Positions 1 to 8,303 of a DNA stretch of 64,000 nucleotides are shown here, piece by piece. The DNA is from Tiliqua scincoides (taxonomy: Eukaryota > Chordata > Lepidosauria > Squamata > Scincidae). The translations under genes and the position numbers were made by a program. Position 1 is the first letter of the stretch. Every line of letters starts with the position of its first letter. The notes under the pieces are model-generated. The model was given only the letters and a program-made list of their open reading frames with translations. It did not search any database and was not told the origin of the DNA. The stretch lies in contig NC_089825.1 in the NCBI RefSeq assembly GCF_035046505.1, forward strand, positions 144,001-208,000, in the 5' to 3' direction.

Positions 1-3000
1 TACCAAGAGCGGGACCTGGCGGTTCTGTGGGCCCACCTGGTCGCCAGCCTCATACTCCCCGATGAAGGGAACTGGAAGACCAAGGACGAGTCCAAGCTGA
101 GCCAGCAAGGGACGCTGGACCAGCTGACGAGGGGGAAGGACGAGATGATAGAGGCGATGATGGGGCGGCAGGACGGTCCCCTGGAGAAGCTAGCGGAACG
201 GCGAGCGTGGACTCTGAGGCTGCTCAAGAGAGCGGTCTCCTTCCGCCCATTCCAACACCAGAGAGTGAAGTGGCCAGACTGGTTGAGGGAGAAGGGAATG
301 AGCAACCTGCTGCTGATTCTCGCCAACCACTGGAAAGAGCAAGGGTGGGCGGCGGAGCGGGAGGGAAGGAGCGGGGAAGAGGAGGTCAGACCCCCGTTGT
401 GTCAAGGGGGACCGATGGCGCAAGAAGGTCGCCAGCCAGTGGGGGCCCTCCAGCTCGTGGAGTGGCTCAACCTCGTGGTCCAAGTCCTCGACCAGAGGAG
501 GCACCGAAAGGAAGCGGAGGAGGAGGAGAGGGGACCCTGGACTCGGAGTCGGAGTCGGAGCTCGACCGCCTCTTCCGATGCCGACAGCGGGACGGAGGCG
601 GCGGCCGCTCTCTTCCGGAAACAGAGGGTGCCGGAGGGCGACGGGCGCAGCGCCAGCGCAGACGATGCGGGGAGGCGGACTAGACGGCGCAACCGGACAC
701 CTCACCCGGAGGCCCTGACAACGCAGCGGGGGGTGGCTTCTGCGGAGGCACCCCCCAAACCGGGTGAGACTCGTGCGGCGGTAGGGGAGAGGGAGGAAGC
801 CACAGAAGAAGAAAGGATGGAGGAGGAGGGCAGAGAGGAGGTCGAGGAGCAGGAAGACTCCGAACGGAGGGGCCGGGAGCGGGAGAGGAGACGGCGACCT
901 GAGAAGGACAGCAGGCCAGGACCTGTGCGGGGAGGGTTGAGCCCGGGGCCAGATGGGGAGCAAACGTCAGACCTGCGCATGCAGGGCTCGCAGCAGGACC
1001 GGAGAGGGGCCCGACCACAAGGGGAAAATGGGGGTCCGGCCACAGAACAGGAGAGGGAAGCATGTGGAGAGGAGCAGGAGCAGCGGAGGGGCGAGGAAGG
1101 GGGAGCGGGGAAGGGTGACCGGAGCCAAAGCCAGCAGGCCAGCCCGGACCCGGACCCAATGCCACAGAGGGAGAGTTGGGAACGGAGAGGGACGAGGCGG
1201 GCGGACGCTCTCCTCCTCCGTGCCGGGAACCTCCCGTTGCAGGCGGACCGGAGCAGGAGCAGGAGCCGCGAGGGTCCGGAGGTGGCGGAGGTGCTGCGGA
1301 GTCGAGAGAGAGCAGCGCGGCGACGAGCACCAGCGGAAGAGGGGGAGGAGCAGATGGAGACAACAACGATGCCACAGTCGCAGAAGTTGTTTCCGGATGC
1401 TGACGGGGAGTCAAGGGAAAATCTGACGCTGGCGAAAGAGTCGTCGCCAGGAGGAAGCGGTGCGAACGAACCCGAGGTGGAAGGGGCGGGCAGGAGGGAA
1501 CACGCGAGGCCAGAAAGGAGAGAGAGGGCCCGCGACACAAGAAGGAGCCGCAGCAGGTCCCGCAGCCCCTTGCGAAGGACGCCGAGCCCGAGGCGGAGAA
1601 CAACAAGGACGGGAGGACCCGCGACAGCGCGACCAGGGTTGTCCTACGCCGTGGCGGCAGCGGCGGCGGCGGTGGCGCAAAGGCCCGGTGGCGGGGGCCC
1701 AGGAGCGGCGGCATCAGCAGCGGGGGCAGCAGAGGGGAGACGCGGAGGGAGGACCGAGGAGGAGCGTCGTCGAGCCCAGCTCCAAGCCGAGCTGGACATC
1801 TGGGAGGACGACGTCTTCCTGCAGGAGTTCTTCCGAGAGCGGCCAGAAGAGAGGGACCACCGCCAGCGGTACGTCGTCCGCCTGCGGGCCCGACCGGGAC
1901 ACCGCGACAGCGAGACCTTCACGAGGGAATGGGTGGTGCGAGACCTGCTGATGAAGACCTTGGGGATGGACGTGGACGAGGACATTCTGGCGGTCATCAG
2001 CCCGCAGGCTATCCCCGAGATCGACATCTGCTTCACCTCGGAAGGGGCCTACCTCTCCTTCTGGGAGCGGTGCAAAGCCGCGCTCCAGGAAGACGAGAGC
2101 TTTTTGCGGGGAGTGACGCTGGTGCCCCTCTACCGCGGAGAGACCAAAGTGGTGACCATCATCCTGCGCACGACGGCGGTGCCCGAGGAGGACATCAACT
2201 ACTGGCTCCAGAGGCACTGCCGAGTGCTGCAGGCGCCGCAGAAGAAGAGGGACGAGTGGGGCGTGTGGACGGGCGAGTACCGTGCCATCGCGGCGCTGGA
2301 GAGGAACCCCGCGACGGGCCTCCTGAGGCACTTGCCCAAGTTCTTCTTCATGGGGGCGGACCGGGCCATCACGCGCTACAGCGGGCAGCCTCCGGCGTGC
2401 TACCTCTGCGGCGCCTTCGACCACCTCCGCGCCACGTGCGCCTCGGAACTGTGCTCCAAGTGCGGGGTCCGGGGCCACCGCACGTGGAGGTGCACGCGAC
2501 CAGTCACCTGCAGCCTCTGCGGCCAGTGCGGGCACCCGTACCGCTTTTGCCCGGAATCCGAACTGAACAAGAGGTTTCCGGAAGCATTCGAGAGGGAGTG
2601 GCGGAGAGCCCAGGAGGCGGAGGCCCGAGAGAAGCTGCTCGAGGAGTGGAAGAGACAGACGGCCGCGGAGGGCGGAGGAGGAGCAGCCCGAGGACGGCGA
2701 CAAAATGTCGCGGGCGGAAGCGCAGGCTCGGAGTCCGCTCCCCGTAGCCAACCAAGGGGGGAGCGCCAGAGCGAGAAAGACCGGAGGGAAGAGCGGAGGG
2801 AGGAGCAGCAACAACAGCAACGGGGAGACACAGAGGAGGAGGAGGAGGAGGAGGAGAGAGAGAGGAGAGCAGAACAGGCCCCCAACAGTAGACAACGGCG
2901 ACGGAGGAGGAGGGAGCAAGAGAGGGCGCAGAGGAGAAGCCAGGCGGAGAGGGGAGAGGAGAGCGGAGGGAGTTGCCCGCCAAAAGAACACAGCCAGACG

Positions 3001-3585
3001 CGGAAAAGGACCAAGGAAGGGGAGCTGACCAACTCGGCCTCCTCCGAGGCGGGAGAAGGCCCGAGCGGAAGGAGTATGGAGGACGTCCGGGAGGAGAGGT
3101 CGCAAAGGAGGGAAAAGGCAATGGAGCAAACGGGAACGACCACAGTGAAAGTGAGTGGGAAAAAGAAGGTCCGAAAGGAGCCGGAGCCCGGAGAAAGGGG
3201 GCCCCCGCCGCAGGAGCCGACGCCACCGCAAGCGCCGTGCCCCGAGTCGCCGCCGCCGCTCTCCCCGCTGCTGATGCTGTCGCCGTCGCCGCAACGGACC
3301 CCGACCGAGGTGTCAGAAACACCGAGCCAAGAGAGGCCGGAGGAAGGCAGGGTCGGGGAGCAGGATGAGACGGACTCCCGGGAAGCCGAAGACCCGGGAG
3401 GAGAGGGCGGCAACCAAGAACCGGACCCCCAAAGTATTGCCGTGCCCGGAGAGGATGTGGTCGCAGAGGCATCCTCACGGGAGACGGACAAAAAATCAGC
3501 AGACATCGTCGCCGAGGAGGCGACGGAGACGGCGGCAGGAGCCACGGAAGGAGCCGGCAGCGGAGAGAGCGGAGCAGTTTGTTAA
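1..3585 (+). CDS. ORF1 protein of element A (RRM-like core, three CCHC knuckles), 5' end outside window
   Basis: The frame is open from base 1, so the in-frame ATG at 145 is internal and at least 1,194 residues are visible. ORF1 proteins of this kind bind the element RNA. Order of parts, numbered from the ATG at 145: a helical N-terminal region with conserved aromatic positions (before about residue 70); a long Arg/Glu-rich linker; an SR-protein-like stretch of Arg-Ser dipeptides near residues 463-480; an RRM-like core with the PEIDICF and FRGETKV-type strands (about 550-750); and three CCHC knuckles beginning at Cys752 (CYLCGAFDHLRATC), Cys770 and Cys789. A very charged tail with poly-Glu and poly-Gln follows. 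The TAA stop is 38 bases before the ORF2 ATG. D2, G and H carry the same core. The Gag-like role is known for the class; telomere binding is only a guess. Confidence 0.85.
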   Translation, partial: YQERDLAVLWAHLVASLILPDEGNWKTKDESKLSQQGTLDQLTRGKDEMIEAMMGRQDGPLEKLAERRAWTLRLLKRAVSFRPFQHQRVKWPDWLREKGMSNLLLILANHWKEQGWAAEREGRSGEEEVRPPLCQGGPMAQEGRQPVGALQLVEWLNLVVQVLDQRRHRKEAEEEERGPWTRSRSRSSTASSDADSGTEAAAALFRKQRVPEGDGRSASADDAGRRTRRRNRTPHPEALTTQRGVASAEAPPKPGETRAAVGEREEATEEERMEEEGREEVEEQEDSERRGRERERRRRPEKDSRPGPVRGGLSPGPDGEQTSDLRMQGSQQDRRGARPQGENGGPATEQEREACGEEQEQRRGEEGGAGKGDRSQSQQASPDPDPMPQRESWERRGTRRADALLLRAGNLPLQADRSRSRSREGPEVAEVLRSRERAARRRAPAEEGEEQMETTTMPQSQKLFPDADGESRENLTLAKESSPGGSGANEPEVEGAGRREHARPERRERARDTRRSRSRSRSPLRRTPSPRRRTTRTGGPATARPGLSYAVAAAAAAVAQRPGGGGPGAAASAAGAAEGRRGGRTEEERRRAQLQAELDIWEDDVFLQEFFRERPEERDHRQRYVVRLRARPGHRDSETFTREWVVRDLLMKTLGMDVDEDILAVISPQAIPEIDICFTSEGAYLSFWERCKAALQEDESFLRGVTLVPLYRGETKVVTIILRTTAVPEEDINYWLQRHCRVLQAPQKKRDEWGVWTGEYRAIAALERNPATGLLRHLPKFFFMGADRAITRYSGQPPACYLCGAFDHLRATCASELCSKCGVRGHRTWRCTRPVTCSLCGQCGHPYRFCPESELNKRFPEAFEREWRRAQEAEAREKLLEEWKRQTAAEGGGGAARGRRQNVAGGSAGSESAPRSQPRGERQSEKDRREERREEQQQQQRGDTEEEEEEEERERRAEQAPNSRQRRRRRREQERAQRRSQAERGEESGGSCPPKEHSQTRKRTKEGELTNSASSEAGEGPSGRSMEDVREERSQRREKAMEQTGTTTVKVSGKKKVRKEPEPGERGPPPQEPTPPQAPCPESPPPLSPLLMLSPSPQRTPTEVSETPSQERPEEGRVGEQDETDSREAEDPGGEGGNQEPDPQSIAVPGEDVVAEASSRETDKKSADIVAEEATETAAGATEGAGSGESGAVC

Positions 3586-3623
3586 AGCCCCTCTCAACAC
3601 CCCCCTAGTCCAGTGAAAAAATC

Positions 3624-6600
3624 ATGGAGAGTTCCCAACAGCAAAGAGACCTTCCCCAGCCGTACAGTCTTCAACCCCCGTTCGCGAACCCGAGTCCGCC
3701 ATCAGCAGCGACATTCTCCCACCGACTGACCGTCGCCACCTGGAACGTGCGAGGCCTGCGTCAGCCGGGCCGCCGGCGGGAGATCCTGAGCTACCTGGGC
3801 GCGCTGGCCTACGACTTGGTGGTGCTGCAAGAGACGCACCTGAAGGACGAGCGCGACCGAGCGGCCGCCCAGCGAGAGTGGACCTGGGGGCCCTCCCTCT
3901 GGTCCTACCGCGCCGACGGGCAAGGCGGCGTGGCGGTGCTCGCCCGCTGGAGGAGCGAGGTGAAGATCCAGTCCTGGTTCGCCGTCGAGCCCGGCCACCT
4001 GGTGATCGCGGACCTGCTGCTCCAGCCGGGAAGAGGAGGGGGCGGCTCGGGCCCGCCGCCGCCCCTGCCCACGGGAGGAACGCCGCTGAGACTCTGCGCG
4101 CTGTACGCGCCCGTGCGGCTCGAGGGCCGGAGACGCCTCTGGGCGCGGCTGAAGGACTTTGCGACGGACACGGCGCGGCCCCTGATCGTCGCGGGGGACT
4201 TCAACAACCGCGCCCGCCCCGAGGACCGGACGGGGTCCCTGCTGCGGAGCCAAACGACCGCCCCTCCGCAGCCTCCGCCCCTGACGCCGGAGGAGAGGTC
4301 GCTGCGGGACTTTTTGGAGAACAAAGGGCTGAGGGACCAGGCGGCGAGCGCGCCCGACCTCATCCGCTTGGAATTCCACCCGATGAGCAGCCGCCGCACC
4401 TACGAGGCGACCTACGGGAGGGAGCGGCTGGACGGCAACCGCGCGGGCTACACTTACTACCACCCGACGACGGGAGCCAGCCGGCTGGACAGGATCTACG
4501 CGGGGCCGGAGTGGGAGGCGCAGTCCATCCGGATCCTGATCACCCCGTGGTCGGACCACGCCGTACTGCAGGCCACCCTGGTCACCGTGGGAGGAGGAGG
4601 AGAAGGCGAGGGGCGCCGAGCGGCCCGCTGGCGCCTGGACCCCCGGCAGCTGCGGCAGCAGGAGTACGCCCAGGAGCTAGAGACGCTCCTCCACGCGCGG
4701 AGGGCACTGCAAGAGGAACGACGGACGGACCCGATCGGCTGGTGGGAGCGCCTCAAGCCTGACATCGGCCGGCGCTGCCGGGCGCTGACGGGACGCGTCT
4801 ACCGCCGGGACTTGGCGAAGTACCAGCGAGCCGTGGCGGGCTTCCTGCAGGCACACGTCAGCGCGAACGAGGGGCGCGCCCACGACCCAGAGCGGCTGCG
4901 GAGGGACGAGCGAGTCATCAAAGAGTACCTGCAGGAGAAACGGGAGCGGCGGCAGCGGCGGGAAGGCGCCCGGAGCACGGGGCCGCCGCTGGAGGCGGCG
5001 GACTGGCAGAAGGCCAAGCTGGGCCGGAGGCCGCCGCGGAGCCTGGACGGCCTGCGCCCGGACCCGCAGCGGGACCCAGACCGCAGCGTGGGCGGCATGC
5101 TGCGCATCATCCGCGACCACTTCCAGGCGCTGTTTGACGGCCGGCGGATCGAGGAGGCGACCGTGCGGGACTACGTGGGTGGTCTCCGGAGGACGGAGCT
5201 GCCGGAGGAGGAGGAGCAGGAGCTGCTGGCGCCCATCTCCGCGGAGGAGGTCGGGAGGGCCATCACCCAGGGCCGGGCGGAGTCAGCGCCGGGGCCGGAC
5301 GGGCTGGGCTACGCCTTCTACCAGCGCTTCAAAGACTTGCTGGCGGAGCCGCTTGCGGAGGCCTTCAACGCGGCGCTGGAGGGGCGCGGCCACTTCAGCA
5401 GAACCTTCTACGGCGGCCTGCTGCACCTCATCTACAAGGACGTGGGGGACCCGTGCCTCCTTTCCAACTGGCGTCCTATAAACATCAGTAACGTGGACTA
5501 CCGCATCTGGGCACGGGTCCTCAACAACCGCCTGGCAGCGCAGGCGCACCGCTGGGTGGTGGAAGGCCAGACCTCGGCGGTCCCGGGGCGCCGGATGCGG
5601 GACTCCCTGCTGATCCTGAGGCAGCTGTTCACCAGGGCGCGGCGAGGCGAGTGGGGCGGCTGGCTGGTGGCCCTGGACCAGTCGAAGGCCTTCGACCGCG
5701 TGCACCGGCCCTACCTGTGGGAGGCGATGCGCCGCAAAGGCGTCCCGGACCGGTTCGTCGGCTGGCTCCAGCTGCTGTATCAAGAGGCGCACGTCGTACC
5801 CCGCGTGAACGGCTACGAGGGGGCAGAGATCCGGCAGACGCAGGGCCTGCGGCAGGGCTGCCCGCTCAGCCCGCTCCTCTACGTCCTCGCCCTGGACCCG
5901 TTCCTGGAGCACATCCAGCAAGACCGCAGCCTGACGGGGGCGTCGTTTGGAGGAGGAGAGCAGCAGCACAGAGTGTCCTTCATAGCCCACGCGGACGACG
6001 CCACCTTCTTCGCGAGAGACGCGGGCGAGCTCGAGATCCTGCGGCGACACGTGGCCCGCTACGCCGGCGCCTCAGGAGCGGCCGTCAACGAAAAGAAGTC
6101 CCGGGCGTACCGACTCCTCCGAGGCAGAGGCCACAAGACCATGCGGGTGACGTCGCTCGAGAGGGCGGGAAGCGGGCCCCAGCAGCAGCAGCAGCAGCAA
6201 CAGAGAGACGAGGAGGAGGAGGCGGCCGAGCACGTGCGGGTCCTGGGCATCTGGTTCGGCCCGGGCGACGGGGCGTGGGAGAAGAACTGGCAGCTGTGGG
6301 AAGAGAAGACGCGCTTCCAAGTGGGCCGGTGGCGAGGGTGGCGCCTGTCCGTCTACCAACGGGCGCAGTACGTCAACGTGTACTGCGTCCCGGGGGCGGT
6401 CTTTGTCGCCGGCGTCTACCCGCCCCCGCAGGCCGTCATGCGGAGAGCAACGGAGGAGACGATGCGCTTCGTCCTGGGCACGCCCTTCTTCCCGCTGGCC
6501 CGCGCCGAGCTCTACCGGCCGACGACGGAGGGCGGCCTGGGGCTGAAGGCGCTGCTCCCGTGGCTGACGGCCACCTACGTGGCGGCCAACTTCGGGAGGT

Positions 6601-7772
6601 GGTGGTTCGAGAAGGAGGCGGCGGCGACAGCAGCAGCAGCAGCAGCACCGACCGCGGCGGCAACGACGACCAGACGCCAGCAGGCCGTGTGGCGGGACTT
6701 TGGGGCCGTGTGGAGCAAGACCGCCTGGGGACGCCGATGGTGGGGGGCGGCGGAGGAGGAGCCAGAGGGACAGCAGCAGCAGCAGCCGCCGAGCCGCCTC
6801 ACGGCCGCCCTCCTCTCCGCTCTGCCGGAAGACCTGATCGAGGCCGCGAAAGTCATCCACGCGTGCCGGATCCAGGCGGCAGAGTGCCGAAGGAGCGGAG
6901 AGGGAGAGCAGCGGCAGCAAGTGCGACAGCAGTACGTGGACACGCAGCAAAGGCGGGAGCGGGCGCTGCGGCAGCGACTCTACGACGCGGCCATCGGCGA
7001 GGAGCTCCGGCAGGCGTGGCGCCAGCGGCTGCTGAGGGGCAGCGTCCTCTCGAGCTACCGCCTCGACCGGGAGGCGGAGAAGCAGGCGTTCGGCGGCGGG
7101 CGCGACGCCGAGATCCCCTTCAGCCTGCGGGAGCTCCGCTGGCGGGCCTACCACCAAGTCCTCCTGGTGGGCGGCACGCAGCCCTGGCTCCCTGGGGTGC
7201 GGCAGACGTGTCCCAGCTGCCGGGCAGTGCGGGAAACCGTGCAGCACTACGTCGCCGACTGCCCGACGGCGCAGCGGCTCTGGCGGACGGTGGCGGCCGT
7301 CCTCCGGTGGCCGGCCCTCCAGCAGCAGCACTGGGAGACCGTCGTCTCGGGGCTGGAGCCGAGGCAGCAGCAGCAGCAGCAGCAACAGCAGACCAACGCG
7401 GCAGAGGCAGCGGAGACGGCAGCAGAGACGGCGGCGGAGACGGCGGCGGAGACGGCGGCAGTGCCGGCGACCAGGACGGCGGCAGCGACGGCAGCGGGGC
7501 CGGCGGAACCAGCGCGCAGCGGACCGGCGGGCGTGCCCGTGCCGTGGGCCGTGGTGAGGCTCACCAACCTCTATGTGCTGCTCGCCCGGGGGCTGCACAG
7601 GGAGCGGGAGGCGCGGGACGCCCGACGGCGAGCGCCCACCGCCCCGTGGGGGGACTTTGTCCTGCAGCGCCTCCGGAACTGCGCGTTGTGGGAAAAGGAC
7701 AACAGGAGGGACATGGAGCGGTGGAGGCGGCGCTGGCGGTGGCTGAGCCGCTTCCCGAACCCCATCACCTAA
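3624..7772 (+). CDS. ORF2 protein of element A: APE endonuclease and reverse transcriptase, 1,382 aa, uninterrupted
   Basis: This is the retrotransposition enzyme. The N-terminal APE-type endonuclease shows TWNVRGL, LQETH, GDFNN (Asp192) and the terminal SDH (Asp311-His312). The reverse transcriptase carries SAPGPDGLGYAFY, NWRPI, ALDQSKAFDRV (Asp685), GLRQGCPLSPLLYVLALDP and the active-site HADD (Asp791-Asp792), where most LINEs have Tyr or Phe in place of His. A C-terminal CX2CX8HX4C finger starts at Cys1196. The protein ends Asn-Pro-Ile-Thr, a terminus shared with the other ORF2 copies here. Poly-Gln tracts encoded by CAG runs near 6,182 and 7,366 are probably length-variable. The ATG at 3,624 is the first in frame after the ORF1 stop. 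All catalytic residues recognised are present, so the enzyme could be active; that is inference. Confidence 0.93.
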   Translation: MESSQQQRDLPQPYSLQPPFANPSPPSAATFSHRLTVATWNVRGLRQPGRRREILSYLGALAYDLVVLQETHLKDERDRAAAQREWTWGPSLWSYRADGQGGVAVLARWRSEVKIQSWFAVEPGHLVIADLLLQPGRGGGGSGPPPPLPTGGTPLRLCALYAPVRLEGRRRLWARLKDFATDTARPLIVAGDFNNRARPEDRTGSLLRSQTTAPPQPPPLTPEERSLRDFLENKGLRDQAASAPDLIRLEFHPMSSRRTYEATYGRERLDGNRAGYTYYHPTTGASRLDRIYAGPEWEAQSIRILITPWSDHAVLQATLVTVGGGGEGEGRRAARWRLDPRQLRQQEYAQELETLLHARRALQEERRTDPIGWWERLKPDIGRRCRALTGRVYRRDLAKYQRAVAGFLQAHVSANEGRAHDPERLRRDERVIKEYLQEKRERRQRREGARSTGPPLEAADWQKAKLGRRPPRSLDGLRPDPQRDPDRSVGGMLRIIRDHFQALFDGRRIEEATVRDYVGGLRRTELPEEEEQELLAPISAEEVGRAITQGRAESAPGPDGLGYAFYQRFKDLLAEPLAEAFNAALEGRGHFSRTFYGGLLHLIYKDVGDPCLLSNWRPINISNVDYRIWARVLNNRLAAQAHRWVVEGQTSAVPGRRMRDSLLILRQLFTRARRGEWGGWLVALDQSKAFDRVHRPYLWEAMRRKGVPDRFVGWLQLLYQEAHVVPRVNGYEGAEIRQTQGLRQGCPLSPLLYVLALDPFLEHIQQDRSLTGASFGGGEQQHRVSFIAHADDATFFARDAGELEILRRHVARYAGASGAAVNEKKSRAYRLLRGRGHKTMRVTSLERAGSGPQQQQQQQQRDEEEEAAEHVRVLGIWFGPGDGAWEKNWQLWEEKTRFQVGRWRGWRLSVYQRAQYVNVYCVPGAVFVAGVYPPPQAVMRRATEETMRFVLGTPFFPLARAELYRPTTEGGLGLKALLPWLTATYVAANFGRWWFEKEAAATAAAAAAPTAAATTTRRQQAVWRDFGAVWSKTAWGRRWWGAAEEEPEGQQQQQPPSRLTAALLSALPEDLIEAAKVIHACRIQAAECRRSGEGEQRQQVRQQYVDTQQRRERALRQRLYDAAIGEELRQAWRQRLLRGSVLSSYRLDREAEKQAFGGGRDAEIPFSLRELRWRAYHQVLLVGGTQPWLPGVRQTCPSCRAVRETVQHYVADCPTAQRLWRTVAAVLRWPALQQQHWETVVSGLEPRQQQQQQQQQTNAAEAAETAAETAAETAAETAAVPATRTAAATAAGPAEPARSGPAGVPVPWAVVRLTNLYVLLARGLHREREARDARRRAPTAPWGDFVLQRLRNCALWEKDNRRDMERWRRRWRWLSRFPNPIT

Positions 7773-8222
7773 GGGGCTGTGTTGATGGGCCGCGAACTGT
7801 GCAAATAGTCCAGCGGCAGCAGCAGAGACTTGATCAAGCCTGCATTGAACCTGAACAACGGAGGAAGACAAAGACCTGAAGGAGGGGTTCTGAAGTGTTT
7901 TTGTAGGGGGGAGGGCAAACAGGACTGGGGACACTTAGGTTTAAACTTTAAAGTAAAGTAAAGTTTTTTACAGTGTAAAGTGTACAGTTGAAAGTCAAGT
8001 TGACAGTTAAAAGTTAAAAGTTAAAAGTTAAAAGTTAAAAGTTTAAAGTTTAAAGTTTACAGTTTACAGTTTTACGTTGCATTTGTGGGGGGCCATGTGT
8101 ATGTTCTGTGGGGGGGACTGGTTTGGTAGTTGCTGTATATATAAGTTTCTGAATCTGTATCTTTGATGAGTTTTCGGAAATGTAACGCCGTGTATGTAAT
8201 TTGATTTGTAGAAGGGTCTTTC
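7773..8222 (+). other. 3' untranslated region of element A with AAAGTT-like low-complexity run
   Basis: Noncoding sequence between the ORF2 stop and the terminal AATAAA. From about 7,940 to 8,070 it consists of slipped AAAGTTA/AAAGTTT units. Element B2 carries the same sort of run in its own 3'UTR, so the feature belongs to the family. The strand switches here from very GC-rich coding sequence to AT-rich UTR. Confidence 0.7.
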
Positions 8223-8250
8223 AATAAACTGCCTAAACTGCCTAAACTGC
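8205..8250 (+). promoter_or_regulatory. 3' terminal signal of element A: GTAGAAGGGT, AATAAA, TAAACTGCC repeats
   Basis: A TTGTAGAAGGGT motif near 8,208 precedes AATAAA at 8,223-8,228. Short TAAACTGCC repeats follow and end in CCTAA, which merges with the telomeric repeat. The motif GTAGRAnGGT followed by AATAAA recurs at the ends of B2, E, F and, less exactly, B and D1. It is probably the site read by the reverse transcriptase or the 3'-end processing signal (inference). Confidence 0.6.
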
Positions 8251-8302
8251 CTAACCCTAACCCTAACCCTAACCCTAACCCTAACCCTAACCCTAACCCT
8301 AA
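8250..8302 (+). repeat. Telomeric repeat (CCCTAA)n between A and B
   Basis: About nine near-perfect CCCTAA units. The left end fuses with the terminal CCTAA of element A and the right end with the truncated 5' end of B. Confidence 0.95.
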
Positions 8303-8303
8303 G

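Larger units (their letters stand above)
1..8249 (+). mobile_element. Element A: telomere-associated LINE, GC-rich family, coding-intact where visible
   Basis: This is a non-LTR retrotransposon with two open reading frames and a 3' untranslated region. It ends in short TAAACTGCC repeats that run directly into (CCCTAA)n. Both ORFs are uninterrupted; the 5' part of ORF1 and any 5'UTR lie left of the window. The layout (CCHC-bearing ORF1, APE-type endonuclease plus reverse transcriptase in ORF2) resembles the L1/Tx1 group and, in design, the insect TRAS/SART telomeric elements; the clade call is inference. It is strongly GC-rich with CAG-type triplet runs, unlike element D2 in the same stack. 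It looks like the youngest or best preserved copy here. Confidence 0.88.

Noticed and set aside
1714-3294. Antisense open frame opposite ORF1 of A (and its copy opposite element C)
   Set aside because: It mirrors the conserved ORF1 and has no independent signature.
5651-7879. Long plus-strand open frame overlapping ORF2 of A in another frame
   Set aside because: It is rich in Arg, Ala, Gly and Pro with no motifs; a shadow caused by high GC in the true ORF2.
6072-7934. Long antisense open frame opposite ORF2 of A
   Set aside because: Arg/Pro/Leu-rich low-complexity translation. Stops are rare on both strands of GC-rich DNA.
8250-8302. CRISPR-like array of short repeats
   Set aside because: Continuous CCCTAA hexamers with no spacers, in a vertebrate genome; telomeric.
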